From the NCBI GenBank assembly GCA_022579005.1, contig MU401475.1, positions 239,726 through 303,725 on the forward strand: a DNA stretch of 64,000 nt, in the 5' to 3' direction. This stretch comes from Poronia punctata. Taxonomy: Eukaryota > Ascomycota > Sordariomycetes > Xylariales > Xylariaceae. How positions within the stretch are numbered: position 1 is the stretch's first letter; each line of letters starts with the position of its first letter. Of this stretch, positions 21,382 through 35,254 are shown piece after piece. The notes beneath the pieces were generated by a model, which was not told the origin of the DNA, did not search any database, and saw only the letters and a list, made by a program, of their open reading frames with translations. Position numbers and translations under genes: made by a program.

Positions 21382-24300
21382 ATTAGCCGCTATTGGGTTA
21401 GAGGAATGTGCTCAACATTTATGCACAGGTATATGTATACTTATCTGACAATGATGTTCACCATACTGACCAACAAGATGATTAGTATAATGCATACAGT
21501 CTTGCATTACGTATATGCAATCTAGAATAATGTTTTCACACCCTGCCCATCTGTCTCTCAAACTCAGGCAGGTTGTTGACATACATAAAGTAGGCCGGGA
21601 CAGGCAGACTGAGATAGGTAAGTAATGTTAGATAGTACCAAATACATCATATGCATAGATATTGTGCTTTAACGGCACCGGCGCCCCCAATTACCGGACC
21701 CGTGGAGCCGCGGAGCCGTGCAGCCGGAGATGTCCGAGCGTCGTTTTATCCCTTTCCCCTGGCAAGCTGGGACCCAAATAAAAAGGAGGTAGGTGGGGGG
21801 TCTGCCAAAGTAGCAATTCTAGCGAAGGAATAACGTTCAACAGATGCAAGGAAAATCCTTTGGTGAATAAGCCGGCGTGTTTTAGATTGTTCTCGAACAA
21901 TTCTAGTTAAACGGGTCCTTACATAACGCGCTAGATAACAAGACGTTAAGCGCCCTGATGTCGGTCCCAGTAGGTGTTGAGTATTGAAGTGTTAATAGGT
22001 CACCGGATTCAACAGAGGAGGTGAGCCAAGGCCCGAATCAGGAATCAGGACCAGGACTGCCAGGGAGAGCACCAAGGCCCCAGGGCTCCCATGCTCCCAT
22101 GTACGTACGTGTATCTGCACGTACCGAATGCGGGCGTGCCACGGTCTTGCCCTACGGAGAGACGGCGTTGCGGTGTTCCCCATCAAGTATACGCGCCTAG
22201 GTTAGGTATTTGTTCTTGAATCCTCCCCGCCTTGTCCCTCACTCAACAAGTACATATTACCGATTCTGGAAAGTCGCTCGTTAAGTTGGGACCAACTAGC
22301 TTCTCGGCAACGCCTCCTTTGACATATTGGTACACGTAGGGCATGTGGCTTGAGATAAGGTGGGTTAGGTAGGTACTTACCTGCATAATAGAAGCAGGTA
22401 ACGTACGTGGTAGGAAACCCAATAGGCGGCACAAGTTCTCACTTGTGCAGTAGTTCGTCCACTTCTCTGTCGCGTATCGCTGTAAATCGTACGCCTACCA
22501 GTCTGTGCGTCTGCCGTCTGCGTCCTCCAGAACAGGCCTTTTCCCAACCAAGCGTGGCCGAAAGAAATACCTGCCTGTAACATCATTATCGTGTAGACTA
22601 GGTACTGTAGGGGCCATGGGATGTATGCATTGTATGGCGAGCTACCTCCTATCCAGCTGAAAACAAACAGCCTTTTATCCCCGAACTCCGAAATACGACG
22701 AGGCTAAAAATCTCAAAGCAGCCCTGTCTGCGCAAGGCAGAATCCAGATCTAGATGGCACCAGGTAGTTAATTATATGGCAACTGAATCCTGATCGTAGA
22801 CTGGTTTCATCGTCTGCGGAAGTTGGATCATTAATGTGGACGGCGTCGTTATCAACTTGTCCATTCCAAATGTGGTATAATGTACTATTAAATAGGTGGG
22901 GATAAGCCGAATGGCGCGCAGTGGTTGCCACGGGTTGCCCCTCTCAGGTCCGGTTCGCTAAACGTCGGGCCGGTCAGGTGAGTACAGGTCGTCGGTTCAG
23001 TCTGTTCCGATATGTTATTCATATTCTTTAATCCCTATTCTTTCTGCGATTTTGAGCATACTTATGAGGCTAAATCCCATGCTGCGGCCTTGCGCCGTCC
23101 TCTTCCGAATATATCGCTTGTAATAATGACGCTGTTGCTTGGAAGCGTCCTGATTGGATGAGCGACCTGCGGATGAACTTGGCCGTCCTCTAAGCTTGCT
23201 GCAGCTCGCCCAAGTAGGATATTTTAGGATGCTTGGGACGTTTAGATGGTGGCTTGCCCACATGACTGGGGGTTCATGCAAGCTCGCAACGAATGTGAGG
23301 TCATTCGCAAGGGCCAGGACCGAACGACACGTCCGAGGGAAGACTCAATTTCCTGACACCTCATTCTCATTTGTATCTTGTATGGGCCAAAGAAAGGTTG
23401 GCCGACACGCTGGGATAGATGCTGAATACATTCGCCGGCCTTGACCGGGAATAAAAAAAAGTTGCAGCCGCAATAGACGAGGGAATGCGAAGCGATTCCA
23501 TCACATGGGTTGGACTTGTGAAAATTTGGTGGCATGCATGTCGTACCATTACCTTGATAGCACGGAATGCGCCTGCAGGAAAAGTGGTAAGGGAGCGGTT
23601 TGACAGGTTTAACAGGTAAGAACGACTAAGAAGGGTGTGGGTTCGACGTCCGTTTTGGGCATTATAGTAGGTACCTGTCTACTACCGGTACACGTAACTT
23701 CACATATAAATTCCAGATGCGAAAAGGAGTCAGAGCTGCGTTGCATCATGGCGCCCAATCTACCGGCTCGTCTTCCGTTGCTGGGGTTGTAAGCCATCCC
23801 GCGCGTGCTAAAGGCTTATACAAGCATGTAAGAAAGAGCAAGCAAGATGCTGACTGCAACGGTCAAAAGTGACAGGTCATATTCTCCCGCATCTTCTTCC
23901 GTTTAGAGCGGTTGCAGTACCTGAAAGTACTTGTTAGAAGGTAAACTGCAGTAGATACCTACCTGGTACTTCCATTCCGCCAGCCGAGGTCACTTTATTG
24001 CATCTTATTCACCCTACAAGTCTATCAATAGGACTGGGTATAGATTACATTACCTAGTAAATTTGCCCACTCAACAGTGTGCCAAGGGCAGATGCTAAAA
24101 TGGACCTACTCCTAATCCCGGCTTGGACTTGTACTCAGTAAAACCTATGTCGCTTTTGCGGCTTATCGTAAGGCTTGGCCATATGCTGAGCTACCTACAT
24201 ACCTACCTACGTATATTTTGTATCTGTACACGTATACGTATACATATTAATAGCGGTGGACCCTTCAAGCTCGCTAATCTCGCACTAACTCAAGTATTCA

Positions 24301-27300
24301 AGCATGCAATCTTGTATTATTTAGTCAGGAGAGGGCGGGGTACGTTTACCTAGGTACAGGCTATGTGGCCTTCGATTCAGTATGACAGGGCCTAGGGATG
24401 TTGTTGGCTTGGAAGTATCGAAGCAAGCCACGGTGCGTCGTCTTCAGTATCGGGAAGCTCGATGAGTACGCACAACGAGTCCACATATATACAGTATCGT
24501 ATATGCGCTGGTCGTTCGACGAAGTTGGAACCAAGACGCGGCCTTGTAAACACCCTTGTTTTACCCAGGTTATTTGAGTTGTGATTCGTCAGCTTCAGCT
24601 TCTATACCGAACATGGGCCGACATCTCGCAGCCGGCTGTTATCATTACTAGGCGTCAGAAGCACCCCCACCGTTGGTTTTTAGAATCGACTACCTCCTGT
24701 TAAGGAGGGGCTTGGTCGGCCGAGACTGCCTGCGTATACCGACCACTGGAAAATAAGCCACTGGTATAGCAAAAGGTATGCTGGACTCCGAGCAACGTCG
24801 ATTATTGGTTGTCGTGATCGACGTCGACAAGATCCTGTGTGAGTCGATAAGTGCGCACTGATGGTATTGCGAGATATTTTGTAGCTAGGTGGTTAGGTAG
24901 TGGCCCCGACGGCTTCCGGGTCGCTAGGTAAATACTAATAACCTATAGTCATATCCACTTCTAGTCTAAAACTTCAGCAAGACAAGGTGGCTGACTTGGG
25001 CTTTTGGCATTTCGTCTGAGCATAAGGCGATCAGAGACCCTGCGATGGGTAAGTGATCTGGGACCAAGTGTTGATTTCTGATACAATTTTTCTCTTTTCG
25101 AAATCCTTACGGCCCAGTGATCTTCTGCTGAATCTTGATGAGGTTGCTCGAGCACGAGGAGAATAAGGGTCGGCACGCACGTGGAGGTACGTACGGGATT
25201 AAGGGACGTTGTGGTGGGGTATTGCTACAGAAAACCTGCCTCAGGTAGAGTACGAATGCCAAATTGAGATTGATGTATCTGACCCTCGCACACATTGGTT
25301 GATGTGCATTTAGCCACAACCTTTATCTTTTTGCCTATTCTTAGAACGATGGTGAGCTTGAGATTTCTATATACCCAATCCTGCACCACTGTGTAGTTGC
25401 GCCTGCTCGATCTAGTCATGTATTTCCTGTTCAGGCCACATGCATATAAAAGTAGCCAACCGGAAAGTGGGAAAGCACCTGGCCAGCATTTCCATTCAAC
25501 ACCTGCACCTACCTACCTAACCCTACGTGCCTACCTACCTTAGTAGTAGAATTTTAACGTCTATCTTAGGTTACGTGCCTACCTAAGTAGGTACCGACAG
25601 TAAGTTTGTCTACGTAATAGAGGTAGGCACAATCTGGGTTCACGTCTGGCATATTTTAGGGCCGAAGCACCGACCTCGTGCTTGGTACGTTTGAAATTCG
25701 AATTGGAGATGATGCATACATCCATGTAAGTACCGAACCTACATCTCAGAACATTTACTGTTAGTTACCAGTTCTTGGTCGATATCATCTCTGCCACTTA
25801 CTTGTACCCTGGAGATTAAAGATACGGGATCCCCAGTCAGCATTCCTCGGCATTTTTGATTAAAGATCCCGTCGGGCTGCGGGGACATGCTGGCTGGGAT
25901 AAATGGTGTGTCATGCTTCGGTAATTATTTGACCACCATCGCGCCCACCGAGGTCCTTTCTTGGAGAGACGAAACTCTCGACTATATCGCACACTTGGAC
26001 ATCGATAAGGAAGCTTGTGTTCTTAGAGGACATTTACAGGTAGACCTAGGCTCGGCTATTTTCCCGCTACCAGTATGGTGGAGCACCCACCGGAGATGGA
26101 GATATGAAACTCTCCGAACCCTTGACGTAGGTTTTTTGCCGGCCTGGTCGCATTGCGGCCGCAGGGACAGCCGCATCGGCGCGTGGTCAGGAGACAATCC
26201 CAACGGTCACCACGCCAGCGCCACGTCGAATCGACAACCAGTGACGTAACGCGGCCTCATATATTGTATGCGGGGTACCCGCGTCGTAGGTATTGCTCTC
26301 GCCCATCATAACAGGACGACATCGGAAGGGCAACGCTCGGCCGCGAGGCTATCATTCCAAACCGTAAGCGTGCGTATAAGAGATATCATTGACGACTACT
26401 GCGTCTCGGTAGGTCATGTCTTGTTGGCATGATGGTTTCGTCGCTCAATAGCTTCTAGATATATGATATATCAGTTCCGTGACGCGCGATCACCATGTTG
26501 ACGGTGGAAAGGCTGACCGGGCTAGGCAACCCAGGTCATTGTTCGGCGCTCCATCTTCGAACTGGGACCCGAAAGCTTTCCGCCACAGGGGAACATAAGA
26601 AAAATTGAAGGGCTATAGACGCATGTTGGCCCATATTCACAGATATCTTAATCAGCCAATCTAGGCAAGCCTATCCCACACCCAGCACGCCCAACCTGTA
26701 CAATGTGGAGGGACTATACATAGCATGATAATATCGTCGTCCCCTCTGCCGGCAGAAATTCGTGCCGGATACCGGTCTAATACCAGAGGAAGACCAGGTA
26801 TGTTCTTGAAATGTTTTTAGTGTTATGCCCATGGCTCGCTTATTATATCCGTGCTTATATAAACGCTGTATCTGTCTTGTGATACTAGCCCCTGATCGGG
26901 CCCGTTCCTCGATGGGGCTGTGTGCCGCGGTAGCATCGAATTGTTCCCGCAATGCTATGATATAGTTCATTACTGTACTTCTCCCTAATGCAGAGAGCAT
27001 GGTACAAGACAAGATGATGAACTTCTGGCCTGGCCCCTTGCGCTATGTATACTACCTACTTACTATAGCTAATAGTGTATAGGCCCGCCTGACCCATTCC
27101 GCGTCATCAGCCTTTGCGACGTTACCTATAATCAATGAGGCCAATCATCTAGATCAGGATAGTTCTGCCCACATTTCTAAGTGTTGCGGAGTGCCTACTC
27201 TTCTGAGGCGCCTCCTTTCCGATGGTATGCGATATCGGTCGAGCTCATATTGCTCGACCAGTTCAACTATGCTTAAAGGTGTCCTCTGTTTTGTCAACGA

Positions 27301-30300
27301 CGTCATTCACCCCTCTGTGTCATGAGGTTTCACTCGGTTTCCCTGAGGAGTACACGGCTTGATTGAGATGCGCAAAGGAAGTATTTGAAGAAGTTGAAAC
27401 CCTTATAGGTAGGCACGTAGATGTTGCGGCTTCCATTCACATGACGCCTTGACCGCTTAGAGTGGGGAGGTTAGATGCTACAAGCGTGCGGGAAATCTCT
27501 AGCCTAGCCTAGAAATCTCACACCGGGAATTTTAAAAAGATTGTCGCTTACACGGTCTTACGTCCAATGGGCCTCTGACAGTCCTTACAGGTCCATTCAA
27601 TCTCCGGCAACCCCCAACACGTCGATCAACGGGAAGAACGCACAAAATCCAAAATCCTTCCCCCTCTCTCCCTACCTCCCCTCCCAATCACGGCTCGCCC
27701 TCGCATGATAGGTCCGATCATCCTAACCAAGAAGGACCCCGACCAAGAAGCTGACTACTTTAGGTGCCAGGCTCAGGGAGGGCCCAGGCTGTTACGTAGC
27801 AGAGCGAAGCAGGCCAATGTATCTGACTGATTAGACGGCTAGAGATCTAAAAACTTGCTGGTGGGGTAACAGGAGTTCATGGTAATAGGCCGAGAGACAA
27901 GACAGAAGACTGCGGGACGAAATGATCGTCACGGGGAAAGTAGGGGATGCTAGGCTTCTACAGCTACAGGATCACACTGCACAGCAAGGAGCTCTACTGA
28001 AGTGATGCACCGGCGCGAAGTTCCATCGATAGCTTTTTAGACTGATGTTCGAGAACAGTTTGGGGGTGAAGTGACTTGAATTTGATGCCCCCCTCACGTC
28101 TCAGGCCGCTGGCTTGGCCAACAACCAGCTCATTCATGTCGCCACGAAGCTCACTGGAAATAACCTAGCCGTCAGATAGAAAGCAGATGTACGAGTTAGT
28201 TGGCTTGGTAAAGGAATTGCCTGTTGTACATTGTATAAGCGAGGTTCCTAAAGCGGTCGCTATAGGTGCGCATCCTTGCGCGTTATGGGGGTGGTGAAAA
28301 ACGTGCCTTGACGTCCCTTTAATAAACCAAAGCCCACCCTCGACGTACTCACGCGGCAGCCCAAACCAGGGCCCATGCAATGTCCTTCGGTTCGGCCCTC
28401 CGACGGTGCCTAGCACTAGTCGAGCGAGAAAGGGAAGCTTTCTGCTATAAGTCGGCAAGAACCAATGGGAACAGGTCCCTGATATTGATCTGACCAGAAA
28501 TTCGGCAGATATTGTTGCAGAGTAACGTGTGTGCGACGTAGTGTCGTGCATCAATAACGCAGGGGGGTTCGGGTTCGGCGTTGGTAGGTACCTACATACA
28601 CACGTACTCAGTACATATAAGCTGTGAGCAGATAACTGCCAGACCGACCGGTGAAGAAGAATCTTACCAATCTTAAAACGTGCATTAACAGATCGCTTCC
28701 ATCAGCCCGTCTATACGTACATGTCCCACCGACTTTGGTTCTTGTTGGTTTCTATCGGTACCCAACCTTCGGACTTTAACAGCCAGAGGGCCAGAGTACC
28801 ATATCACAGTGACACAGGTGACACTCTCTAAACAGACAGATTAGGTACTAGGTACAGGATACCTGGATGGGTTAGCACCTTGGGTACCCAACACCCACCT
28901 GCAATACTAGACATTTCAGGTATTTACCTGTATAGGTATCTATCTGCATTTGTACAAACATCGATATCATACTGGTACACACATATCACCAAGGTAACAA
29001 CTTGCCTCGCAATGAAAACCACTACGTCACCCACCTCTATATATGCCACTAGGTATGTGTAATATATGTGATATGTGTATCTGTATAATATCAATCGAGT
29101 ACCTACACGGGTGAGACGAAAGCACCGCCATCTTAAGATAAGCTGGTAAGCTGAACTGTCACCTATGAAGAAAAGACAAGTGTGAGTGAAAGGAATACGG
29201 CTGTGCTATAGGCGCATCTATAAGATTATGAGGCTCTGATCGATCGAGATATTTTGCCAGGATATACCCAACGGGTTTGTCATCACATCAGGGAAATACC
29301 CTCTACCCACCCTACATGGTATTAAGATTTATAGTTAATGTATCTAGACTTCCTACCCGGCTTGGGACCATCCCAAGTAATGTTGACAACCTCCTGTTCT
29401 GATGCTACATTTATGAATTCAATACCTCTACTTTCGCGGCCACGCAGGTGGCAGTTTGGGGCAAATGAGGTACACATGCATATGCAAATGCATATATTAT
29501 TCTCTGCTTTTTGGTAACCACGGTAAAAGTGGCAGGGGAGGAAAAGGCAAGAGATGTCTTCTATGTATATACCTGAGCTAGGTAGTATAGTAATATCTGG
29601 GTGGGTACCTCAAAAGCATGTGTTACCCCCTTGGGACCGGCACTATCCTCGTTTGTTGCTGTACCTTCCTGCTGGACAGGGGTGAGGCAAGCCGCTGTCG
29701 CACTTTTGTACCTACTTTTGATTGGGAACAAGGCAGGTACCTGACAGGCAACCCCACATGCCGCCTTATTACCTGTAGGCATATGCTATCAGTGTAGCTG
29801 GACATTTACAGGCACAGCCAATCATCAAGGAACAGCTTCAGGTACCTCCTCCTCTTGAAATCGTCTTGTACGCCTGGATATCTTACGCCGGAGCTGTGAT
29901 GAACTCTTCTAGAACAACCCAAACGTTCTCTTTAATATACAAAGTTATTTGTACTACCAAATATATACTTTACAACCCGATGGCTATAGTAATGTTGTAA
30001 CCACAAGTCAGCTTCACTTCAGTTGTTGGCCGCCTTTGGTTCCATGTACAACCAATTCACACTGTCTTTGCCATCAAAATGTTATACACGTACAAGTACG
30101 CTTAGCACATCCATGTTGCCTGGCCTCTTTGCCAACTTGGCCAAGATGAGATGGCCATCATCCATCAACATTGACATGGATGTCAGATATTGTTCATTTA
30201 TTTAGGTTGCTCTTCTCTTTGCAGTACTCACTGATTGTCCACCTAGCACCAACCATACGCATCCCACTTTTTGACCACCCCAAAATTGCAAATCAAATAC

Positions 30301-32047
30301 CCTGAGAAGGGACAAGGGCAGGATACGGCCATCCCATGCAAGGCTGATATCATCAAGACTAGGTACTGTCTATCTGCACAACTCTAATTTCATCAACGTT
30401 TTCTGCCGATTACAGGTAAAAAGGAAGTGGAAGGTGGAAACAAGACTGTAGGCGATCTTATTCATTGCTCACTGTTACATTCTGCCGTTTGTCTCCTGCT
30501 AGGTAACCTTAGACAGGCCAACTCAAACTACGCATATAACATACCTACTATCCAACCTAGGTAGGCATAACAAAGATATGCCAACCACCCCATAAGGTGG
30601 GATTAGGTACTGGGTGTCTCTCGTCAGGCAGACCGACGTTGAGTTGCATGGGAGTATGCAAGTAGACATGTACACACTGACAGACAAGTACTAGTACGAT
30701 GTCACTTTCCAGGACTAAAGTTTTTAGTTCCGTGCATACCCACGTGCGTTGAAAAAAGGCTAAAAAGGGCCCTAGCTGATAACCTGCTACCTGCCTCTAT
30801 ATCTGGTCCGGATGGATGAGGTCCAAGAATAGCAGGGGACCTGAACTGGGCCGATCGTCTTCTAAGGGCCTGTTCCCGAGTCTCCAAGCTTTAAACCACA
30901 TACCTTAACTACGTAGGTCAGTCTACATGGCTATTCGTGATCTTTTATTTACCGTTCCAAGTACCTAGGCTGCAGTACGTCTACAGTACCTTTGGAGTAT
31001 TGACACGTCAAAGTGGACTTTATCATTCTGGAACCCACCTGTATGTACTGCCGTCCCTGCTCCATGGACCTGGAATAAATGGACGTTGTCGTGTAACACG
31101 CTCACACTCAGGTACGGGTAAGGAGGCCAAGCGAAGATTAAGACCAACAAGATAAACTAGAGGGAAGGGGAGGTGCATGTGCTTGCCCAGGTGCATGGTC
31201 AAGTCACTCAAACCGTGCTCGCTAAGGTTGTAACTTGTCCACCTTACCTGGCCCGTACCTTCCCATATTTGTTGGTATGTCAGACTATCGGCCTTGTCTT
31301 GTCATCCGTTTACGCAGCCCGGACCCATTCTCATCATTTCCTCATTGTTCACACTGCCGCCGGGAGGTTGACCTCATATGCCTATCTCGCCAATCCTCGT
31401 ACCTTTATGCATTCGGGGTCTGAGTGCTCCCTTGGTTAAGACATGGGAAAAGGGCGGAATACGTTGTCCTTGTTATGAGCTGTGAGCAGTCGTCATGGTA
31501 TGTGAACATTGCTAAGGTACTTATCTTGGTTTATGCACATGCGCGCTATCATTGCATTGCATCTCGCCAAAGCGGTATATATTGGACATCGTCTTCCTTC
31601 CACCCACGACGTTGCTCACCTCGTTCCTCTGATCCTCACCTTGCCTTAGACCATATTACCATCACATGACCAGCCTCTCATAACTCTGGAACGCAGACAG
31701 ACTCGAGATTCTATCAAACGGACAAATTATAACAAATCACCTTGTAGCAATCGTCCCGACAACCTGACCTAAAGTACAACAGATCGAAGAAAGGACCAAT
31801 ACCGGGGTCATCCTTATTTACCTGCCCATTGTCCGACAGCAGTACAAACAACCCCTCGATCCAACAAACCGTCCATTGTCGTTGCCTGCAAACCAACCTC
31901 AATTCCTGCTCCGCCGCCGGAACCCGCTTCAAGAGAGCAAACAGACACGACAATTTCTCAAGTTGACAGGTCCTCTTTTGCCATCTCGATTGAACAGCTG
32001 TCGGTTGACCAGCTCAGCTGTCTTGCGCTTTCCATTGCGTTGTGGTC

Positions 32048-32055
32048 TATTTAAA
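32048..32055 (+). promoter_or_regulatory. possible TATA-like box upstream of the small Cys-rich gene
   Basis: TATTTAAA followed by CCCC, then a pyrimidine-rich stretch (32,064-32,135) as is usual for fungal transcription start regions. It lies about 390 bp upstream of the ATG at 32,440. A GTAAGT at 32,229 suggests an intron in the 5' leader. This is inference. Confidence 0.3.
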
Positions 32056-32439
32056 CCCCTCGACGTTCTCTTCCCATCCAACTTTGACTTGGGGGAATCC
32101 ACCAGCATCCATCTCCCGCTCCTTCACACCTATACTACAGTCAAAGGTAGAAACTGCAGATTGCGCCATCGTCTCGGCCCTTGGATCCCCTCTATATACG
32201 AGCCTTTCCGTCTTGTAACCACCCTTAGTAAGTAGGTGCCACCTTATCTGGTACATATTTTTCTATAATTGGCCTCGTGCTTTTCATTAACCTGCATCAA
32301 AGGTCTCATTAGGTCACATTCCATCCAAGACTACCTAGTAGGGGTCCCGTATTTGCCCACTCTCGCACTACGGACCTTGCCGCTCAAAAGAATACAAGCC
32401 GCTTGGGCCCCATACTCGAGTCTTTCGTCATATTTCACC

Positions 32440-32604
32440 ATGGCCGTGGCAACACACTGCGCACACGCATTCCGGATGCTCAAGTCCGACAGCACTCTAA
32501 TCCAATGGAACTGCAACCTGTGCCAGTCCGGCCCTCACTGGTGGATCTTCGAATGCAGATACTGCAAGTTACATACCTGCAGGGCTTGTGTCCAGAGTGC
32601 CTAG
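32440..32604 (+). CDS. small Cys-rich protein, 54 residues, candidate zinc-binding
   Basis: A 54-residue frame starts at an ATG in strong context (CACCATGG). It has three C-x2-C pairs (CNLC, CRYC, CRAC) plus an HCAH near the start, with the order HCAH, WNCNLCQSGPHWW, FECRYCKLHTCRAC. This spacing suggests a small zinc-binding fold, and the SGPH-x(5)-EC-x2-CK-x3-C-x2-C pattern resembles short uncharacterised proteins I remember from other Sordariomycetes; that comparison was not tested. The coding strand is followed by an in-frame stop, and no further exon is evident. Upstream there is a TATA-like box and a pyrimidine-rich leader with a possible intron. It stands alone in a 15-kb gene-poor region. 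No function can be assigned. The alternative is a chance open frame, but seven cysteines in 54 residues at regular spacing argue against that. Confidence 0.55.
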   Translation: MAVATHCAHAFRMLKSDSTLIQWNCNLCQSGPHWWIFECRYCKLHTCRACVQSA

Positions 32605-34401
32605 CTGGCGTGGTCCCATGAGACTTCTGGTTGGTTTTGGACCAGGGTTCCATAGGTACGTCAAAGCTCTAACATGATGCCGATATCTAGGCTGCCAGGT
32701 GTGGTTATTGTTATCGGTCACCGTGGGCCACCTGGCATGAGCCGCATGACGCTTTTCAGACGATTGGCACATTAAGCAATGGTACATATATACTGACGCT
32801 TTCGCCTATAGAGACACTCGTTTTTCCCAATTCCTCATTCAGCCCCTGTCGTTTTTATGTTGAAACCATGCCAACCACTTGCAGAGCCTCGAACTGGACG
32901 CCACACAAAGACCTACAGTACCGCCTTGGTCACTGTTGGTACCCGTTAGCTTGTTAGGTACCTACCTACCTTCTAGCCGCTTGATTTATCACATTTCGGC
33001 TGGCGGGGTCCGGAAAATTCCTGATACCCGGGCCGCCAACAGGCTGCAGGCTGTGGATGCTGCAGCCAACACTTGCTTTGGTTCGGGACACGCTTTGGCC
33101 AGCTGTGCCCATGCCACCTTGCGGGATATTAGGCATCATCAGTGGTCACAAGCGGACAAATGTCGGCATCCTAGTCGATGGGAAACTTCCACGCGAACCT
33201 CTGTCTATACGATTATGTGACGTGTCACCCAAGCGCTGGCTGGGCAGATACCTGTTGTTTCAGCTCCTCCGTTATTTCATTATGTCCTCGTTGGAGTGAC
33301 GACGGAGGTCGTATCTTCAAGCGACCACGTTGGGATGGCCTTTGTTACATGGTAATGAGAAGGTGGAGTGTGTTTTTTTCAGCCGCTTCACCGCATCAGT
33401 TTTCGACTTTTCTTCTTTCAGGGGCTTCTTGTTTCAAATTTCTAGGGTTTTAGTTTCATCCTTGTATTATTCTCCTGTTAGAGTACAGAGATTGCGCAAG
33501 CTTCGGTCCGGACATAAAAGGGGATAAGGAGGAAAAGTGTAAAGTCATATCGAGAAGAGGAAAAGAAGGAAAAGACGGAAAAATGGAAAAAAAGAAAATC
33601 TGGGCAGGAAAATGGACAATAAAGAGGGACGAACGAAACGAAATGATGTAAAGGGTCTGTAGTGATGGAAGTCAAGGGTTTCCCTTTGTGTTATTTCTTC
33701 ATAGAAGTAATGGAGTTACTCATTTTTTTCTATATTCTACTTTTCTCTCGTGGACGTGGTCTTTCCAAAACAGTACATTATTACCCATCGTTGGAACCAA
33801 CTATTGACACTAGGTAGCCTTACCTCCAATGACTCCGTCCTGGAAAAGTACGCATATATACTTTGTCCGTAGGCTAAAGCCAACGCATAACTTGATAACC
33901 TCCTTTTCCGGACTTGCTTATATGTCGAGGGCGAGGGAATAAGTATAACCGACAGTCGACGCGCGGCATATCTATTACCCTCTCTATCTGCAGGGCAAAT
34001 AAGTACTCATGACAAGAACCTAACCTAGTAAATATATATGAGGTTGAAAAAAAGGTCATCCAATCATCTTCTACATGGCCCTTACATGGTATGGGTAACA
34101 GTTAACGGCTACCGGCGTTTGACATTTGACCTGGGGGGGGGCTGAAAAAAGGTAAGACACACACGTGGCAACACTAGGATTGGGCGGCTGCCGGTTACCT
34201 ACCTACCTACCTACCGTACCGTCGGAGGGGGGGAAAAAAAAGAAAAAGAAGAAGAAAAGAGGGACGGAGACGTAAAGATGCCCAAGTGTTCATTTTCTCT
34301 GCGGGGAACCGTTTTAGCGTGGATACCTATATACACGGCACGGCTATAAGAGGGAGGGAAGAGAGAGGGGGGGGGGGTGATTTGGAAGTAGGTAAGAAAG
34401 T

Positions 34402-34427
34402 AGGTAAGGTAAGGTAAGGTAAGGTAG
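34402..34427. repeat. GGTAA pentamer repeat
   Basis: TAGGTAAGGTAAGGTAAGG-type tandem pentamers, about four to five units, in the motif-dense spacer. Confidence 0.8.
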
Positions 34428-34569
34428 ATGGTTTATCTACCTGGAGTCTATCGACCGTAGACCACATGTTTACTTTTACATCTCTGACGACACCGACACC
34501 GACACCAAGGTATCGGCGGATTTTTGTTATGTTAATTAAGGGGTACTTTACTTACTTACCTACATGATG

Positions 34570-34592
34570 ACAGACAGACAGACAGACAGACA
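34570..34592. repeat. (CAGA)n microsatellite
   Basis: About five to six ACAG/CAGA units in tandem, followed directly by CAGGTAGG. Confidence 0.85.
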
Positions 34593-35254
34593 GGTAGGAC
34601 ACAAGAGTGACACGGGTAAGGTAGTCAGTCCCAACTAATGAAGGGTACCTACTATAGATCTACTCGTTTCATTATCCCTTCTAGGAAACAAAACCTGGGT
34701 CGGGAGTAGTTGCGGATTGGATGGATCGTGGTGGGTGGCGGGAATTAATTAGGTACGTGTGTTTTCTTCATAATGAGAATTGGGGTTTTGTTTTCGAGAG
34801 TACCTACGTAGGTAGGTAGGCAGGTTAGTCTAGTCGTTCTGGTGAGGATGGAAGAAAGGGGCTTTTGGGCAGATGGCTGAGGGCTGAGGTAGGTAGATAT
34901 AGGACCTATCAAGGCTACGCGTATTATCATTCCTTGTTCTTCTTTTCTCTTCTTTTTTTTCCGTTCGCGACTTTAAAAGGGTTTCAAGAAATGTAAAATT
35001 CAAGCTTGATTTTACCGTGTAGGTAAGTACCTAGGTATTCGCGCACATCCAGTTGCATAACGTATGTACATACACGTAGAGGTAGGGCAAGCCTCAAGTC
35101 AAGGTAGGTTACCTAGGTACTCTTCTTCCCCGACATTGAATATATTCTTCTAGTCTACCTCTAGGTGCGGTTTCCCGGGTTTACCTTTTTCTTCGCGTAT
35201 TTCACCCGATACGTTACGTTACGGCTTTAAGTATTATCCATCCTGGCCATCAAA

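Larger units (their letters stand above)
20022..32439. other. 12.4-kb gene-poor region
   Basis: No gene is supported across this stretch. Open frames reach at most about 129 codons (28,165-28,554, minus), have no recognisable motif and do not splice into longer products. The sequence holds poly-pyrimidine tracts (20,816-20,854), TTG/GTT microsatellites, a 13-G run (20,292-20,304), and scattered short CCTACC, TAGGTAGG, GTACCTAC and ACCTAGGT motifs. Base composition is ordinary, unlike the AT-rich block at the right end. The 3' untranslated region of VIP1 lies at its left end and possible promoter sequence of the small Cys-rich gene at its right end. Confidence 0.5.

Noticed and set aside
25887..26249. 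120-codon plus-strand frame in the gene-poor region
   Set aside because: Composition looks random, there are no motifs and no splice continuation; not enough to call a gene.
28165..28554. 129-codon minus-strand frame, the longest in the 15-kb gene-poor stretch
   Set aside because: No recognisable family, no domain-like hydrophobic or Cys pattern, and no plausible neighbouring exons.
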